DNA of 8,714 bases, taken from the NCBI GenBank assembly GCA_964345385.1, contig CAYFQM010000026.1, forward strand, positions 1-8,714, in the 5' to 3' direction. Origin of the DNA: CAG-1000 sp964345385 (GTDB taxonomy: Bacteria > Bacillota_I > Bacilli_A > RF39 > UBA660). The translations under genes and the position numbers were made by a program. The notes under the pieces are model-generated. The model saw nothing but the letters and a program-made list of their open reading frames with translations. It was not told the origin of the DNA and ran no database searches. This document shows positions 1 to 8,043 of the stretch, piece after piece (the first letter of the stretch is position 1; every line of letters starts with the position of its first letter).

Positions 1-1854
1 AGTATATATGAGTTTAATACTATAGATGAAGAAATATCCTTTGTGGCATCTTCTATATGTAAACTTATTTATAATAAAGTGGATATAAACAAAATTAAAT
101 TATGTAATGTAACAGAAGAATATAATGATGTAATATCTCGAATCTTTAGTTTATATAATATACCAGTGGTTTTAGATGATAATGCTTATTTATCATCTAC
201 TATAGTGGGTAAATATATTATAGAAAACTTTTCAAGTAATTTAGAAGAAGTTATAAATAAAGCATATAATTTATTTAATAATGATATTGTTTCTCAAATA
301 GTAGATATTATTAATCAATATACATTTGAAGATGATAAATTATTAGTTAAAGATATGATATTAGAAGAGCTTTATAATACAAAAGTAAGAGTTAAAACCT
401 TAACTAATTATGTTGAAATAAAAGATATTAGTGATATAGAGAAAGATGAATATGCATTCTTAATAGGATTCAATGAAGGATCTATTCCATTAGTATTAAA
501 AGATGAAGCTTATTTGTGTGAAAAAGAACATAAAATACTAGGTTTAGAGACAGTAAATGAATTAAATAAAATAAATAAAGACGTAACTATAAAAAATATT
601 AAGACTATTAATAATTTAACTATTACATATAAATTAAAAGATAACACTAAAGTATACTATCCATCTAACATAATAAATGATTTAAAATATAAGGTTATTA
701 AAGAAAAAGAAAACTTTAATTATTCAAATAAATATAATAAAATTTTATTATGTAAAATGTATGATAAATATTATAAATATGGTATTAAAGATGAAAATCT
801 ACCTTTATTAGCAAGTAATTATAATATAAATTATAAAACATATAATAACCAGTTTAATGGAATATCTAAAGAAATATTTAAAAAACTAACTAATAATGAG
901 ATAACTCTTTCTTATTCTAGTATGAATACATATAATGAATGTGGTTTTAAATACTATATTAATTCCATATTAAAAATAGATGATTTTGTAGTACATTTCT
1001 CTACATATATAGGTAATTTATTTCACTATATATTACAAATTGGTTTAGAAAAAGAAATTAACGTTCAAGAAAAAGTTCAAGAATATGTATCTAATAATAA
1101 ACCTCTTACATCAAAAGAAACGTTTTATATTACTAAATTAATTCCTGATATTAAATTTGCTCTTGATGAGATTAAGATGAAAAGTAGATATTCAAAATTT
1201 AAAGCATTTGAATTAGAAAATGAATTTTGTATCGTTAAAAATAACAATATTATAGTTAAGTTTAAGGGTTATATAGATAAATTGATGACATATGATGAAA
1301 ACGATATTAAGTATGCTGCTATAGTTGATTATAAAACATATAATATTGATATTAGTTTAGATCTTATTGATTATGGGCTTAATATGCAGCTTCCTATTTA
1401 TTTGTATTTAACAAATTATAAATATAAGAATATTGTATTTGCTGGTTTTTATTTTCAGCCAGTTCTTTCAGAAGATAATAAGTATATTTATAATAAATCA
1501 TTAATTGAAAGAAAAAAAGAGTCATTAAAATTAGTTGGTTATTCTAATAGTAATACAAATATTCTATCTTTATTTGATAGTACATATATGAAAAGCGAAA
1601 TGATTAAGTCTTTATCATATAATAATAATTTTGGTGCTTATTCTAAAGTATTAAGTAGTGATGAAATTAAGAAATTAGTAATTAAAGCAGAAGAAAAAAT
1701 AGATGAAAGTATTAAGAATATAAGCGATTGTAATTTTATTATTAACCCTAAGGAGTATAAAAATATTAATAAGTCATGTAAGTACTGTAAATATAAAGAT
1801 CTTTGTTATATGACAAATGATGATGTAATAACTATTAAAGGAAAGGATGATTAA
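1..1854 (+). CDS. addB: AddB (RexB-like), ATP-dependent helicase/deoxyribonuclease subunit B, 5' partial
   Basis: AddB is the second subunit of the AddAB end-resection complex, which works with AddA on DNA double-strand ends. The frame is open to base 1 with no stop, so the N-terminal half lies outside the window. About 617 residues remain, against about 1,160 for B. subtilis AddB; the GTG at 43 is internal, not a start. The first part is the helicase-like region (IGFNEGSIP near 457-483). The C-terminal nuclease follows: His codon 1024, Asp in GYID at 1276, Asp and Lys of VDYK at 1327 and 1333, Gln at 1387. Four cysteines (codons 940, 1777, 1786, 1804; the last three as C-x2-C-x5-C) match the family's 4Fe-4S staple around the nuclease. 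The TAA is 1 nt before the preferred addA ATG, so the two are surely co-translated. No Trp is encoded. Family assignment is firm; the missing half cannot be judged. Confidence 0.95.
   Translation, partial: SIYEFNTIDEEISFVASSICKLIYNKVDINKIKLCNVTEEYNDVISRIFSLYNIPVVLDDNAYLSSTIVGKYIIENFSSNLEEVINKAYNLFNNDIVSQIVDIINQYTFEDDKLLVKDMILEELYNTKVRVKTLTNYVEIKDISDIEKDEYAFLIGFNEGSIPLVLKDEAYLCEKEHKILGLETVNELNKINKDVTIKNIKTINNLTITYKLKDNTKVYYPSNIINDLKYKVIKEKENFNYSNKYNKILLCKMYDKYYKYGIKDENLPLLASNYNINYKTYNNQFNGISKEIFKKLTNNEITLSYSSMNTYNECGFKYYINSILKIDDFVVHFSTYIGNLFHYILQIGLEKEINVQEKVQEYVSNNKPLTSKETFYITKLIPDIKFALDEIKMKSRYSKFKAFELENEFCIVKNNNIIVKFKGYIDKLMTYDENDIKYAAIVDYKTYNIDISLDLIDYGLNMQLPIYLYLTNYKYKNIVFAGFYFQPVLSEDNKYIYNKSLIERKKESLKLVGYSNSNTNILSLFDSTYMKSEMIKSLSYNNNFGAYSKVLSSDEIKKLVIKAEEKIDESIKNISDCNFIINPKEYKNINKSCKYCKYKDLCYMTNDDVITIKGKDD
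1837..1847 (+). promoter_or_regulatory. Ribosome binding site of addA, inside the addB 3' end
   Basis: The run AAAGGAAAGGA lies in the last codons of addB. Its distal AAAGGA (1842-1847) is 8 nt from ATG 1856, a normal distance. The proximal AAAGGA (1837-1842) is only 4 nt from ATG 1847. This favours the second ATG and gives a 1-nt gap between the addB stop and the addA start, consistent with translational coupling. Confidence 0.7.
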
Positions 1855-1855
1855 T

Positions 1856-4800
1856 ATGAAGCTTACTAAAGAACAAAAAGAAGCTATAGAAAAAACAGGC
1901 TCAAATATAATTGTTTCAGCAGGTGCTGGTTCTGGTAAAACAAAAGTTCTTACTGAAAGAGTTATACATAAATTAAAACAAGGGTTTAATATTAATAGAT
2001 TTCTTATACTTACATTTACTAATTTAGCGGCTAGTGAGATGAAAGATAGAATAAGAGATGCAATTTATAATAATCCTTCTTTAAAGGAGCAACTTGATTA
2101 TATAGATTCTGCTTATATTACTACTTTTGATTCATATGCTATGAGCATTGTAAAAAAATATCATTATTTATTAGGGATAGATTCATCAGTAAGTATTATT
2201 GATGAAGTTGTGGTTGATAATATTAGAAATAAATTATTAGAAGAAATCTTTGAAACAAAATATAAAGAAAAAGATGAAAAGTTTTTAAAGTTGATTAGTG
2301 ATTTAACAATAAAAGATGATAATAATATTAAAGATGCAATATTAAGAATAAATACTAAAATAGATAGAATGTATAACAGCCGTGAATATTTAACTAACTA
2401 TATAAAAGAGTATTATAGTGAAAAAAACATTAAATCTTTAATTGATGAATATTATGAATATATAAATGAAATATTAAATAATATTATAAAATATTATGAA
2501 GATACCTTGGCTTATTTAAATGAAGAACAAACTAAAAAATATAAATTAGAGTTTGAAGGTCTTTATAATTTGAAAAACTATGATGATATTAAAAGATTTA
2601 TAGATAATATAAGCTTTAAAAGAGTTGGGTTTAGAAATATGCCAGTAGAATATACTCTTTATAAAGAAGCTTTTCAAAAAGAAGTGGGTTTATTAAAAAG
2701 TGAGTTAATATATAAAGATGAACAACATATTTATGATACATTAATGAGTACAAAAGATTATGTTACTTCAATAATAGATATTATAAAGACTCTTAATAAT
2801 AGATTGTATGATTATAAAAAGTATAAAGATATTTATGAATATAACGATATTGCTAAGATGGCTATAAGAGTAGTTGAGGAAAATCCATTTGTTAGAGATG
2901 AAATAAAAAATAGTTTTGATGAAATAATGATTGATGAATATCAAGACACTAATGATTTGCAGGAAGCATTTATTAATAAAATACAAAATAATAATGTATA
3001 TATGGTGGGAGACGTAAAGCAATCTATTTATAGGTTTAGAAATGCTAATCCAGAAATATTTAAGAAGAAATATGCAAAATATTCTAAGAATGATGGTGGA
3101 ATAAAAATAGATCTATTAGATAATTTTAGAAGTAGAGAAGAAGTAATAAATGATATTAATGTAATATTTGATTTATTAATGGATGAAGAGTTTGGTGCAG
3201 CTTCATATAAAGAAAACCATAGGATGATATATGGAAACAAGTTATATGAAATAAAAAACAAAAAACAAAACTATAATTTAGAAATATATAACTATAGTAT
3301 GGATGGAAAAACTTTAAAATATTATGAATATGAAGCGTTTATAATTGCTAGTGATATTAAAGAGAAAATAAAAAATAAGTATCAAGTTATAGATAAAGAA
3401 GAACTAAGAGATGTAAACTATAGTGATTTTTGTATTTTGCTTGATAGAGGTACACATTTTGACGTTTATAGTAAAATATTTGAAAATATGGGCGTTCCAT
3501 TAATGATTAATTATGATGAAAAAATTACATTTCAAAAAGAAGTAAGTGTTATAAAAAATATTATAGATTTAATATTAAAAATAAGAAACAATGAATTTAA
3601 TAAAAAATTTAAATATAATATGTATTCTATATGTAGAAGTTATTTATGTAATATTTCAGATGAAGAATATGCTCAAATGTTTATTGATAATTCTTTTAAG
3701 AAAAGTGATATATATATAAAATGTAGTGAAATAGCAAAGTCTTTAGATTCCATGTCAAGTAGAAATGTTATAGAAACAATAATTGAAAAATTTAATATGT
3801 ATGAAAAAGCCATAGAAATAGGAGATATAGAAAAAAGTATATTAAGACTTGATTATTTAAAAAGCTTAGCTGATGACTTATCTAATATGGGTTACTCTAT
3901 AATAGATTTTAACAATTATATTCAAGATATGATTTTACTAGATTACGATATTAGATTATCTTCTTCATTTATAGATAATAACAGTGTTAAATTAATGAAT
4001 ATTCATAAATCAAAAGGCTTAGAATTTAAAATATGTTATTATGCAGGCTTAGGAAATAAATTTAATAAAGAAGATATAAAACAAACTATTGATTTTGATA
4101 GTGATATAGGTTTTATTATTCCTTTTTATGATGATGGAGTAGGTCAAACAATAGCTAAGACTTTATATAAAAAAATATATAATAAAGAAGATATATCAGA
4201 AAAGATAAGGCTGTTATATGTTGCTTTTACTAGAGCAAAAGAAAAAATGATTTTTGTTTGTAATTTAGATGATAAGGAAAGCAATATTACTCTTGAAGAC
4301 AAAATAAAATATAATTCATTTTTAGATATGATTAAGTCAGTAAGACACGTTGTAACTAGTAATATAGTTGAAATAAATTTAGATTATGATGAAGGCTTAA
4401 AATATAATAGCCATAAATATGAAACAAGAGGCTATGAAAAGTTAAATGTAAGAGAAGTATCTATTGACAATGAAGTATTAGAAACTAATAAAGTATCTAA
4501 ACGAGTGAATAAATTAATCAGCAAAGAAGAACATGATAATTTGAAACATGGCATTGATATTCATAAACATTTTGAAACATCTTCATTTATAAACTCAAAA
4601 GATGAAACAATAAATAAATTATTATCTAAATTAGGAGATATTAGCAAAGCAAAAATATATAAAGAATATGAGTTTATTGATTTTATAGACAGCGTTAAAT
4701 ATCATGGTGTAATTGATTTAATGATAGAACATAAAGATCATATTGATATTATTGATTACAAACTTAAAGATATTTTAGATGAAGCATATAAAAAACAACT

Positions 4801-4894
4801 TAATATATATAAAAAAGTTATTCACAAAAGAACCAATAAAAATGTTAACATTTTATTATATTCTATAATACTTGATAAATTAGAAAAAATATAG
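1856..4894 (+). CDS. addA: AddA (RexA-like), ATP-dependent helicase/nuclease subunit A
   Basis: AddA is the SF1A 3'-5' motor and nuclease of AddAB. The chosen ATG (1856) has the AAAGGA element 8 nt upstream; the in-frame ATG at 1847 is only 4 nt from its best element and overlaps addB. Length is 1,012 aa, short next to about 1,230 in B. subtilis. Motifs in order: Q-like LTKEQ near the N-terminus, Walker A AGAGSGKT 22-29, Ia TFTNLAASEM 53-62, Walker B DEYQDT 360-365, III VGDVKQSIYRF 384-394, IV LDNFRS 421-426, V NIHKSKGLEF 715-724, VI RLLYVAFTRAK 785-795. The C-terminal RecB-type nuclease shows His903 in GIDIH, Asp954 in GVID, and Asp967 and Lys969 in IDYK. All catalytic positions look intact, so both helicase and nuclease should be active. 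No Trp occurs. The gene ends in TAG and is followed at once by a strong hairpin, closing the addB-addA operon. Confidence 0.97.
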   Translation: MKLTKEQKEAIEKTGSNIIVSAGAGSGKTKVLTERVIHKLKQGFNINRFLILTFTNLAASEMKDRIRDAIYNNPSLKEQLDYIDSAYITTFDSYAMSIVKKYHYLLGIDSSVSIIDEVVVDNIRNKLLEEIFETKYKEKDEKFLKLISDLTIKDDNNIKDAILRINTKIDRMYNSREYLTNYIKEYYSEKNIKSLIDEYYEYINEILNNIIKYYEDTLAYLNEEQTKKYKLEFEGLYNLKNYDDIKRFIDNISFKRVGFRNMPVEYTLYKEAFQKEVGLLKSELIYKDEQHIYDTLMSTKDYVTSIIDIIKTLNNRLYDYKKYKDIYEYNDIAKMAIRVVEENPFVRDEIKNSFDEIMIDEYQDTNDLQEAFINKIQNNNVYMVGDVKQSIYRFRNANPEIFKKKYAKYSKNDGGIKIDLLDNFRSREEVINDINVIFDLLMDEEFGAASYKENHRMIYGNKLYEIKNKKQNYNLEIYNYSMDGKTLKYYEYEAFIIASDIKEKIKNKYQVIDKEELRDVNYSDFCILLDRGTHFDVYSKIFENMGVPLMINYDEKITFQKEVSVIKNIIDLILKIRNNEFNKKFKYNMYSICRSYLCNISDEEYAQMFIDNSFKKSDIYIKCSEIAKSLDSMSSRNVIETIIEKFNMYEKAIEIGDIEKSILRLDYLKSLADDLSNMGYSIIDFNNYIQDMILLDYDIRLSSSFIDNNSVKLMNIHKSKGLEFKICYYAGLGNKFNKEDIKQTIDFDSDIGFIIPFYDDGVGQTIAKTLYKKIYNKEDISEKIRLLYVAFTRAKEKMIFVCNLDDKESNITLEDKIKYNSFLDMIKSVRHVVTSNIVEINLDYDEGLKYNSHKYETRGYEKLNVREVSIDNEVLETNKVSKRVNKLISKEEHDNLKHGIDIHKHFETSSFINSKDETINKLLSKLGDISKAKIYKEYEFIDFIDSVKYHGVIDLMIEHKDHIDIIDYKLKDILDEAYKKQLNIYKKVIHKRTNKNVNILLYSIILDKLEKI

Positions 4895-4896
4895 GG

Positions 4897-4943
4897 TTTA
4901 AAATTAAAAAGTATATAAGTAAAATATACTTTTTAATTTTAAA
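4897..4943 (+). terminator. Intrinsic terminator after addA, long AT-rich perfect hairpin
   Basis: Two nt after the addA TAG, the arm 4897-4916 pairs perfectly with 4924-4943 (20 bp, single G-C pair at 4911/4929) around the 7-nt loop AAGTAAA. The core stem GTATAT/ATATAC is flanked by an A tract on the left and CTTTTTAATTTT on the right. The U tract therefore lies within the extended stem, and there is a matching A tract for the opposite strand. It most likely ends the addBA transcript and separates it from the helicase promoter 29 nt downstream. Because of its symmetry it could also stop antisense transcription. Confidence 0.8.
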
Positions 4944-4971
4944 AAACAATAGACAATTATGAAAAAGTAGT

Positions 4972-5000
4972 TTGATAAAGAAAAAAATATATAGTAAATT
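4972..5000 (+). promoter_or_regulatory. Candidate sigma-A-type promoter of the helicase gene
   Basis: TTGATA (4972-4977) is separated by exactly 17 nt from TAAATT (4995-5000, four of six matches to TATAAT). A start 7 nt beyond the -10 would be base 5007, the A of the start codon, so the mRNA would be leaderless. TATAGT at 4990-4995 is an alternative -10 without a well-placed -35, and would give only about a 5-nt leader. No Shine-Dalgarno sequence precedes the ATG. AT-rich DNA makes chance matches common, so this is a moderate call. Confidence 0.5.
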
Positions 5001-5006
5001 GTATTC

Positions 5007-6536
5007 ATGCATGAAGAAGTGTTTCAAGTAAATGATTGCGTTTTAGACAAAGAACAAACCTCAGTCGTAAAATCTAATTATAAAAATTTACTCGTAATTG
5101 CCGGAGCTGGTTCTGGCAAAACATTAACAATAATCGCTAAAATATCATATTTAATAAGCATTAAAAAAATTCATATTCCTACTATTCTATGTATATCATT
5201 TACAAACGATTCATGCATAAATCTTAAAAACAAGTTGCTTCAATATTATAATTATGATGTTGAAGTATTAACTTTTCATAAATTAGCTATTAAAATTCTT
5301 AATATGTTTAATGTAAACTATAAAATATGTTCTAGTGATTTATTAGAATATATTGTTAATGAATATTTTGATTATATTATTTTGGGTGATATAGTTTATA
5401 TGAAATTAGTGTTGAAATACTTTGGATATAAATATATTAATGTAAAGTCAAGTTATATTAAATTTATAACTAATGAAAATAAAAAAACTCTTAAATATAA
5501 TATAATAACATTTATTAAATTATATAAAAGTAGTGGACATTCTAAAAATTATATTATTGAAATAATTAATAAAGAAAAAAAGAAAGTCTTTAATAAAAAG
5601 AATATAGTGTTTTTATATTTGGTTTTAAAAATATTATATATCTACAATGAAGAATTAGCTAGTAGTGGCTCAATTGATTTAGATGATTTAATATTTTTAG
5701 CAACTAAAAAGTTGCAAGAAAGTAATATATATTTAAAATATAAGTATGTAATAATTGATGAGTTTCAAGATACTTCATTATTAAGATATAAATTTATTAC
5801 GAGTGTATTAGAAAAATCTGATGCATCATTTATGGCAGTTGGAGATGATTATCAATCAATATATAGATTTAGTGGGTGTGACTTGTCGTTATTTTTAAAT
5901 TTTACACATATGTTTAAAAATTCATGTGTATTAAAATTGCAAAAAACATATCGTAACTCAAGTGAACTTGTAAATATATGTGGGAAGTTTATTCAAAAAA
6001 ACCGTAAACAATTAGTAAAAGCTTTGTTTTCAGATACTAATTTGAAAAATCCAGTTAATATAGTTTATTCAAATAACAATGTCTCTACGTTAAAAAAATT
6101 AATTGATTATATTTATAATAGTAGTGTAAAAGAACTTATGATTTTAGGTAGAAATAATAAAGATATATTTGAGTATATAGATGAAAGTTTTGTTGTTGAT
6201 AAAAATGGATATATAAAATACAGTAAGTATTTAGATTTACATATTAGATATTTAACTGTTCATAAAGCTAAAGGACTTGAGAGTGAATGCGTTATTGTTA
6301 TAAATTTAATTGATTCAATATATGGTTTTCCAAATAAAATAAAAAATGATAAGATTTTTAAATATGTAACTTATGAATATGATAGTTATCCATATAGTGA
6401 AGAAAGAAGGCTTTTTTATGTTGCTTTAACGAGAACAAAAAAACATATATATTTACTTACTAAATATAATAATGAATCAATGTTTGTTAAAGAAATAAAA
6501 CATTATAAAGGTGTTAATATAATAAAAAAGATTTAA
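5007..6536 (+). CDS. Small UvrD/Rep-family SF1 helicase, resembling the catalytic part of helicase IV
   Basis: A 509-aa ATP-dependent DNA helicase, probably 3'-5' by family. Motifs: Walker A AGAGSGKT 32-39, Ia SFTN 64-67, Ib TFHKLA 89-94, Walker B DEFQDT 251-256, III VGDDYQSIYRF 278-288, IV TYRNS 314-318, V TVHKAKGLE 417-425, VI EERRLFYVALTRTK 465-478. Only about 100 residues separate motifs IV and V, so the large 2B insertion of UvrD/Rep/PcrA is essentially absent. The pattern RFSG...LSLF after motif III, FIQKN after motif IV, and a GFP segment before EERRL recall E. coli helicase IV (684 aa), but its N-terminal non-helicase domain is missing. No nuclease domain is present. An in-frame TAA at 4995 bounds the start; ATG 5007 is the first candidate and lacks an SD. 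Motif Ia reads SFTNDSC instead of the usual TFTNKAA. Position after addBA suggests a role in repair or recombination; the exact substrate is unknown. Confidence 0.9.
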   Translation: MHEEVFQVNDCVLDKEQTSVVKSNYKNLLVIAGAGSGKTLTIIAKISYLISIKKIHIPTILCISFTNDSCINLKNKLLQYYNYDVEVLTFHKLAIKILNMFNVNYKICSSDLLEYIVNEYFDYIILGDIVYMKLVLKYFGYKYINVKSSYIKFITNENKKTLKYNIITFIKLYKSSGHSKNYIIEIINKEKKKVFNKKNIVFLYLVLKILYIYNEELASSGSIDLDDLIFLATKKLQESNIYLKYKYVIIDEFQDTSLLRYKFITSVLEKSDASFMAVGDDYQSIYRFSGCDLSLFLNFTHMFKNSCVLKLQKTYRNSSELVNICGKFIQKNRKQLVKALFSDTNLKNPVNIVYSNNNVSTLKKLIDYIYNSSVKELMILGRNNKDIFEYIDESFVVDKNGYIKYSKYLDLHIRYLTVHKAKGLESECVIVINLIDSIYGFPNKIKNDKIFKYVTYEYDSYPYSEERRLFYVALTRTKKHIYLLTKYNNESMFVKEIKHYKGVNIIKKI

Positions 6537-6556
6537 TATAATAACTATACTAAATC
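6524..6556 (-). terminator. Intrinsic terminator of the DUF1846 gene across the convergent junction
   Basis: On the minus strand GATTTAGTATA (6556-6546) pairs with TATATTAAATC (6540-6530): 11 bp with one G-U wobble and a 5-nt loop GTTAT. Six T follow (6529-6524). The stem begins in the last three sense codons (Asp-Leu-Val) of the DUF1846 gene, includes its TAG, and runs into the helicase stop codon. On the plus strand the wobble becomes an A-C mismatch and no T tract follows, so it should work for the minus strand only. Confidence 0.75.
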
Positions 6557-8017
6557 AGTTATGTCTAAAAATTCTGGTTCACATGTAAGATTGATTTTTA
6601 AATTTTTTAATGCTTTTAAATCCCCATTTTGAACAATGTATGTTGAGTGAGCTTCACAATATTTAAGTTTCTTTAAATTATTCAATGCTTTTTCAACTGT
6701 CGGATTAGTTGGAGAGCAAATAGTTAAAGCTGTTAACACTTCAGGTAAAGTTAATCTTTCTTCACTATCATGTAATTCTTTTTTTAATTTAATCATTGGT
6801 TCTAATACAACAGGACTTAATAATTTTATATCATCAGGTATTTTAGATAGTATTTTTATTGCGTTTAATATTAAACTACTTGCTGGAGTTAATAATTCTG
6901 TTTGTTTTCCAGTTATAATTTTTCTTTTATTTAATTTAAGAGAAATAACCGGAACATTTTCTTTAAGACTTTTTTCTATTGCAGGATTAATAACATCTAA
7001 ATAATTTTCGTTTATATTTAATTCGTTCATTAATAATTTTATTTTTTTATATTGTTCTTCATCACAAAGACCTAATTTATAGTTTTTCATTTCATGGTAG
7101 TATCTTCTTACAATTTCTTTTTTTGAGGCTTCTTCAACAATGTCATTATTTTTAATACAAAAACCAATCATATTAACACTCATATCAGTAGGAGACTTAT
7201 ATAGTTCTTCACCAGTTACTTTAAATAAGATATTTTTTAAAACAGGAAATAATTCAATATCTCTATTATAATTAACAGCTGTTATATCATAAGCGTCTAA
7301 ATGAAATGAATCGATCATATTAACATCTTTAAGGTCAGCAGTAGCTGCTTCGTATGCTAAATTAACTGGATGCTTAAGTGGCAAATTCCATACAGGAAAA
7401 GTTTCAAATTTAGCATAGCCAGCATTAATTCCTTTTAAATTTTCATGATAAATTTGTGATAAACAAGTTGCTAGTTTACCACTACATGGACCAGGAGCAT
7501 TAACTATAATTAATTTTTTAGTTGTTTCTATATAAGGATTAGCTCCATATCCTTCTTCGCTTACAATTGTGTCTACATCTGTAGGATATCCTTTTGTAAA
7601 TGTATGAATATATGTCTTAATATCATTTCTATTTAATTTTTTTATGAATTTATCTACACTATTTTGATTTTTATATAGCGTTATTACAACGCTATTTACT
7701 AAAAAACCCATTTTTTTAGCTGAATTAATTAATTTAATGACTTCATTATCATAAGTTCTTCCGTATTCTCCTAGTGTTTTATTTCTTTCAATATCCCCTG
7801 CATTAATACAAAAAATAATTTCTAAGTCATTTTTAAGTTCTTTAAACATTTTAATTTTGGCATTATTTTCAAAACCTGGAAGAACTCTCGCAGCATGACT
7901 ATCATCAAAAAGCTTTCCTCCAACTTCTAAATATAATTTGTCAAACAATTTAAATCTTTTTTTAATTTCTTGACTTTGAATTTTCACATATTTTTTGTTA
8001 TCAAACCCTTCTTTCAT
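6545..8017 (-). CDS. DUF1846 / UPF0371 family protein, function unknown
   Basis: A 490-aa, probably cytoplasmic protein that I recognise as DUF1846 (UPF0371), a conserved family of Bacillota and some Actinobacteria with no established reaction. Family-like segments: GGKLFDDSHAARVLPGF (33-49), a YPTDVDTIVSEEGYGANPYI stretch (144-163), a glycine-rich P-loop-like NAPGPCSGKLATCLSQ (173-188), KFETFPVWNLPLKHPVNLAY (203-222), and YKSPTDMSVNMIGF (273-286). The loop might bind a nucleotide or phosphate, but it is not a canonical Walker A (three, not four, residues before GK). From memory most relatives have GPGSGK; here a Cys sits at 178. The start at 8017 is preferred to ATG 8026 because GGTGAGG is 10 nt from the former and 1 nt from the latter, and MKEGFDNKKY matches the family N-terminus. 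Length and C-terminus look normal. No signal peptide or membrane segment is seen. It has its own promoter and terminator and converges on the helicase gene. Confidence 0.93.
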   Translation of the reverse strand: MKEGFDNKKYVKIQSQEIKKRFKLFDKLYLEVGGKLFDDSHAARVLPGFENNAKIKMFKELKNDLEIIFCINAGDIERNKTLGEYGRTYDNEVIKLINSAKKMGFLVNSVVITLYKNQNSVDKFIKKLNRNDIKTYIHTFTKGYPTDVDTIVSEEGYGANPYIETTKKLIIVNAPGPCSGKLATCLSQIYHENLKGINAGYAKFETFPVWNLPLKHPVNLAYEAATADLKDVNMIDSFHLDAYDITAVNYNRDIELFPVLKNILFKVTGEELYKSPTDMSVNMIGFCIKNNDIVEEASKKEIVRRYYHEMKNYKLGLCDEEQYKKIKLLMNELNINENYLDVINPAIEKSLKENVPVISLKLNKRKIITGKQTELLTPASSLILNAIKILSKIPDDIKLLSPVVLEPMIKLKKELHDSEERLTLPEVLTALTICSPTNPTVEKALNNLKKLKYCEAHSTYIVQNGDLKALKNLKINLTCEPEFLDITDLV

Positions 8018-8027
8018 AATTATCATT

Positions 8028-8034
8028 CCTCACC
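8028..8034 (-). promoter_or_regulatory. Ribosome binding site of the DUF1846 gene
   Basis: GGTGAGG on the minus strand is 10 nt before ATG 8017 and only 1 nt before ATG 8026. This decides the start in favour of 8017. It shows that this genome does use Shine-Dalgarno sequences, in contrast to the helicase and the terminal membrane-protein gene. Confidence 0.75.
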
Positions 8035-8043
8035 ATTATATAA

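Noticed and set aside
43..45. GTG as the start of the addB frame
   Set aside because: The frame continues upstream to base 1 without a stop and encodes AddB-like sequence (FNTIDEEISFV); the gene is cut by the window edge.
1847..1849. ATG as the addA start
   Set aside because: Its best SD-like element is only 4 nt away, while ATG 1856 has AAAGGA 8 nt upstream and begins with the family-typical MKLTKEQ. Not fully excluded; the difference is three residues.
2768..3261. Two antisense open frames of 77-84 codons inside addA
   Set aside because: They oppose a strongly conserved helicase region (Walker B and motif III), have low-complexity Ile/Phe/Tyr-rich translations typical of AT-rich antisense, and show no convincing start signals.
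5011..5013. Second ATG in the ATGCATG at the helicase start
   Set aside because: It is in another frame and meets a stop after six codons.
5007..6536. Helicase gene as B. subtilis-type HelD (RNA polymerase-associated)
   Set aside because: It lacks the long N-terminal coiled-coil arm and the insertion that HelD uses to enter RNA polymerase; the motif spacing fits E. coli-type helicase IV better.
8015..8026. ATG 8026 as the DUF1846 start
   Set aside because: Only 1 nt separates it from the GGTGAGG ribosome binding site; ATG 8017 has proper spacing and matches the family N-terminus.
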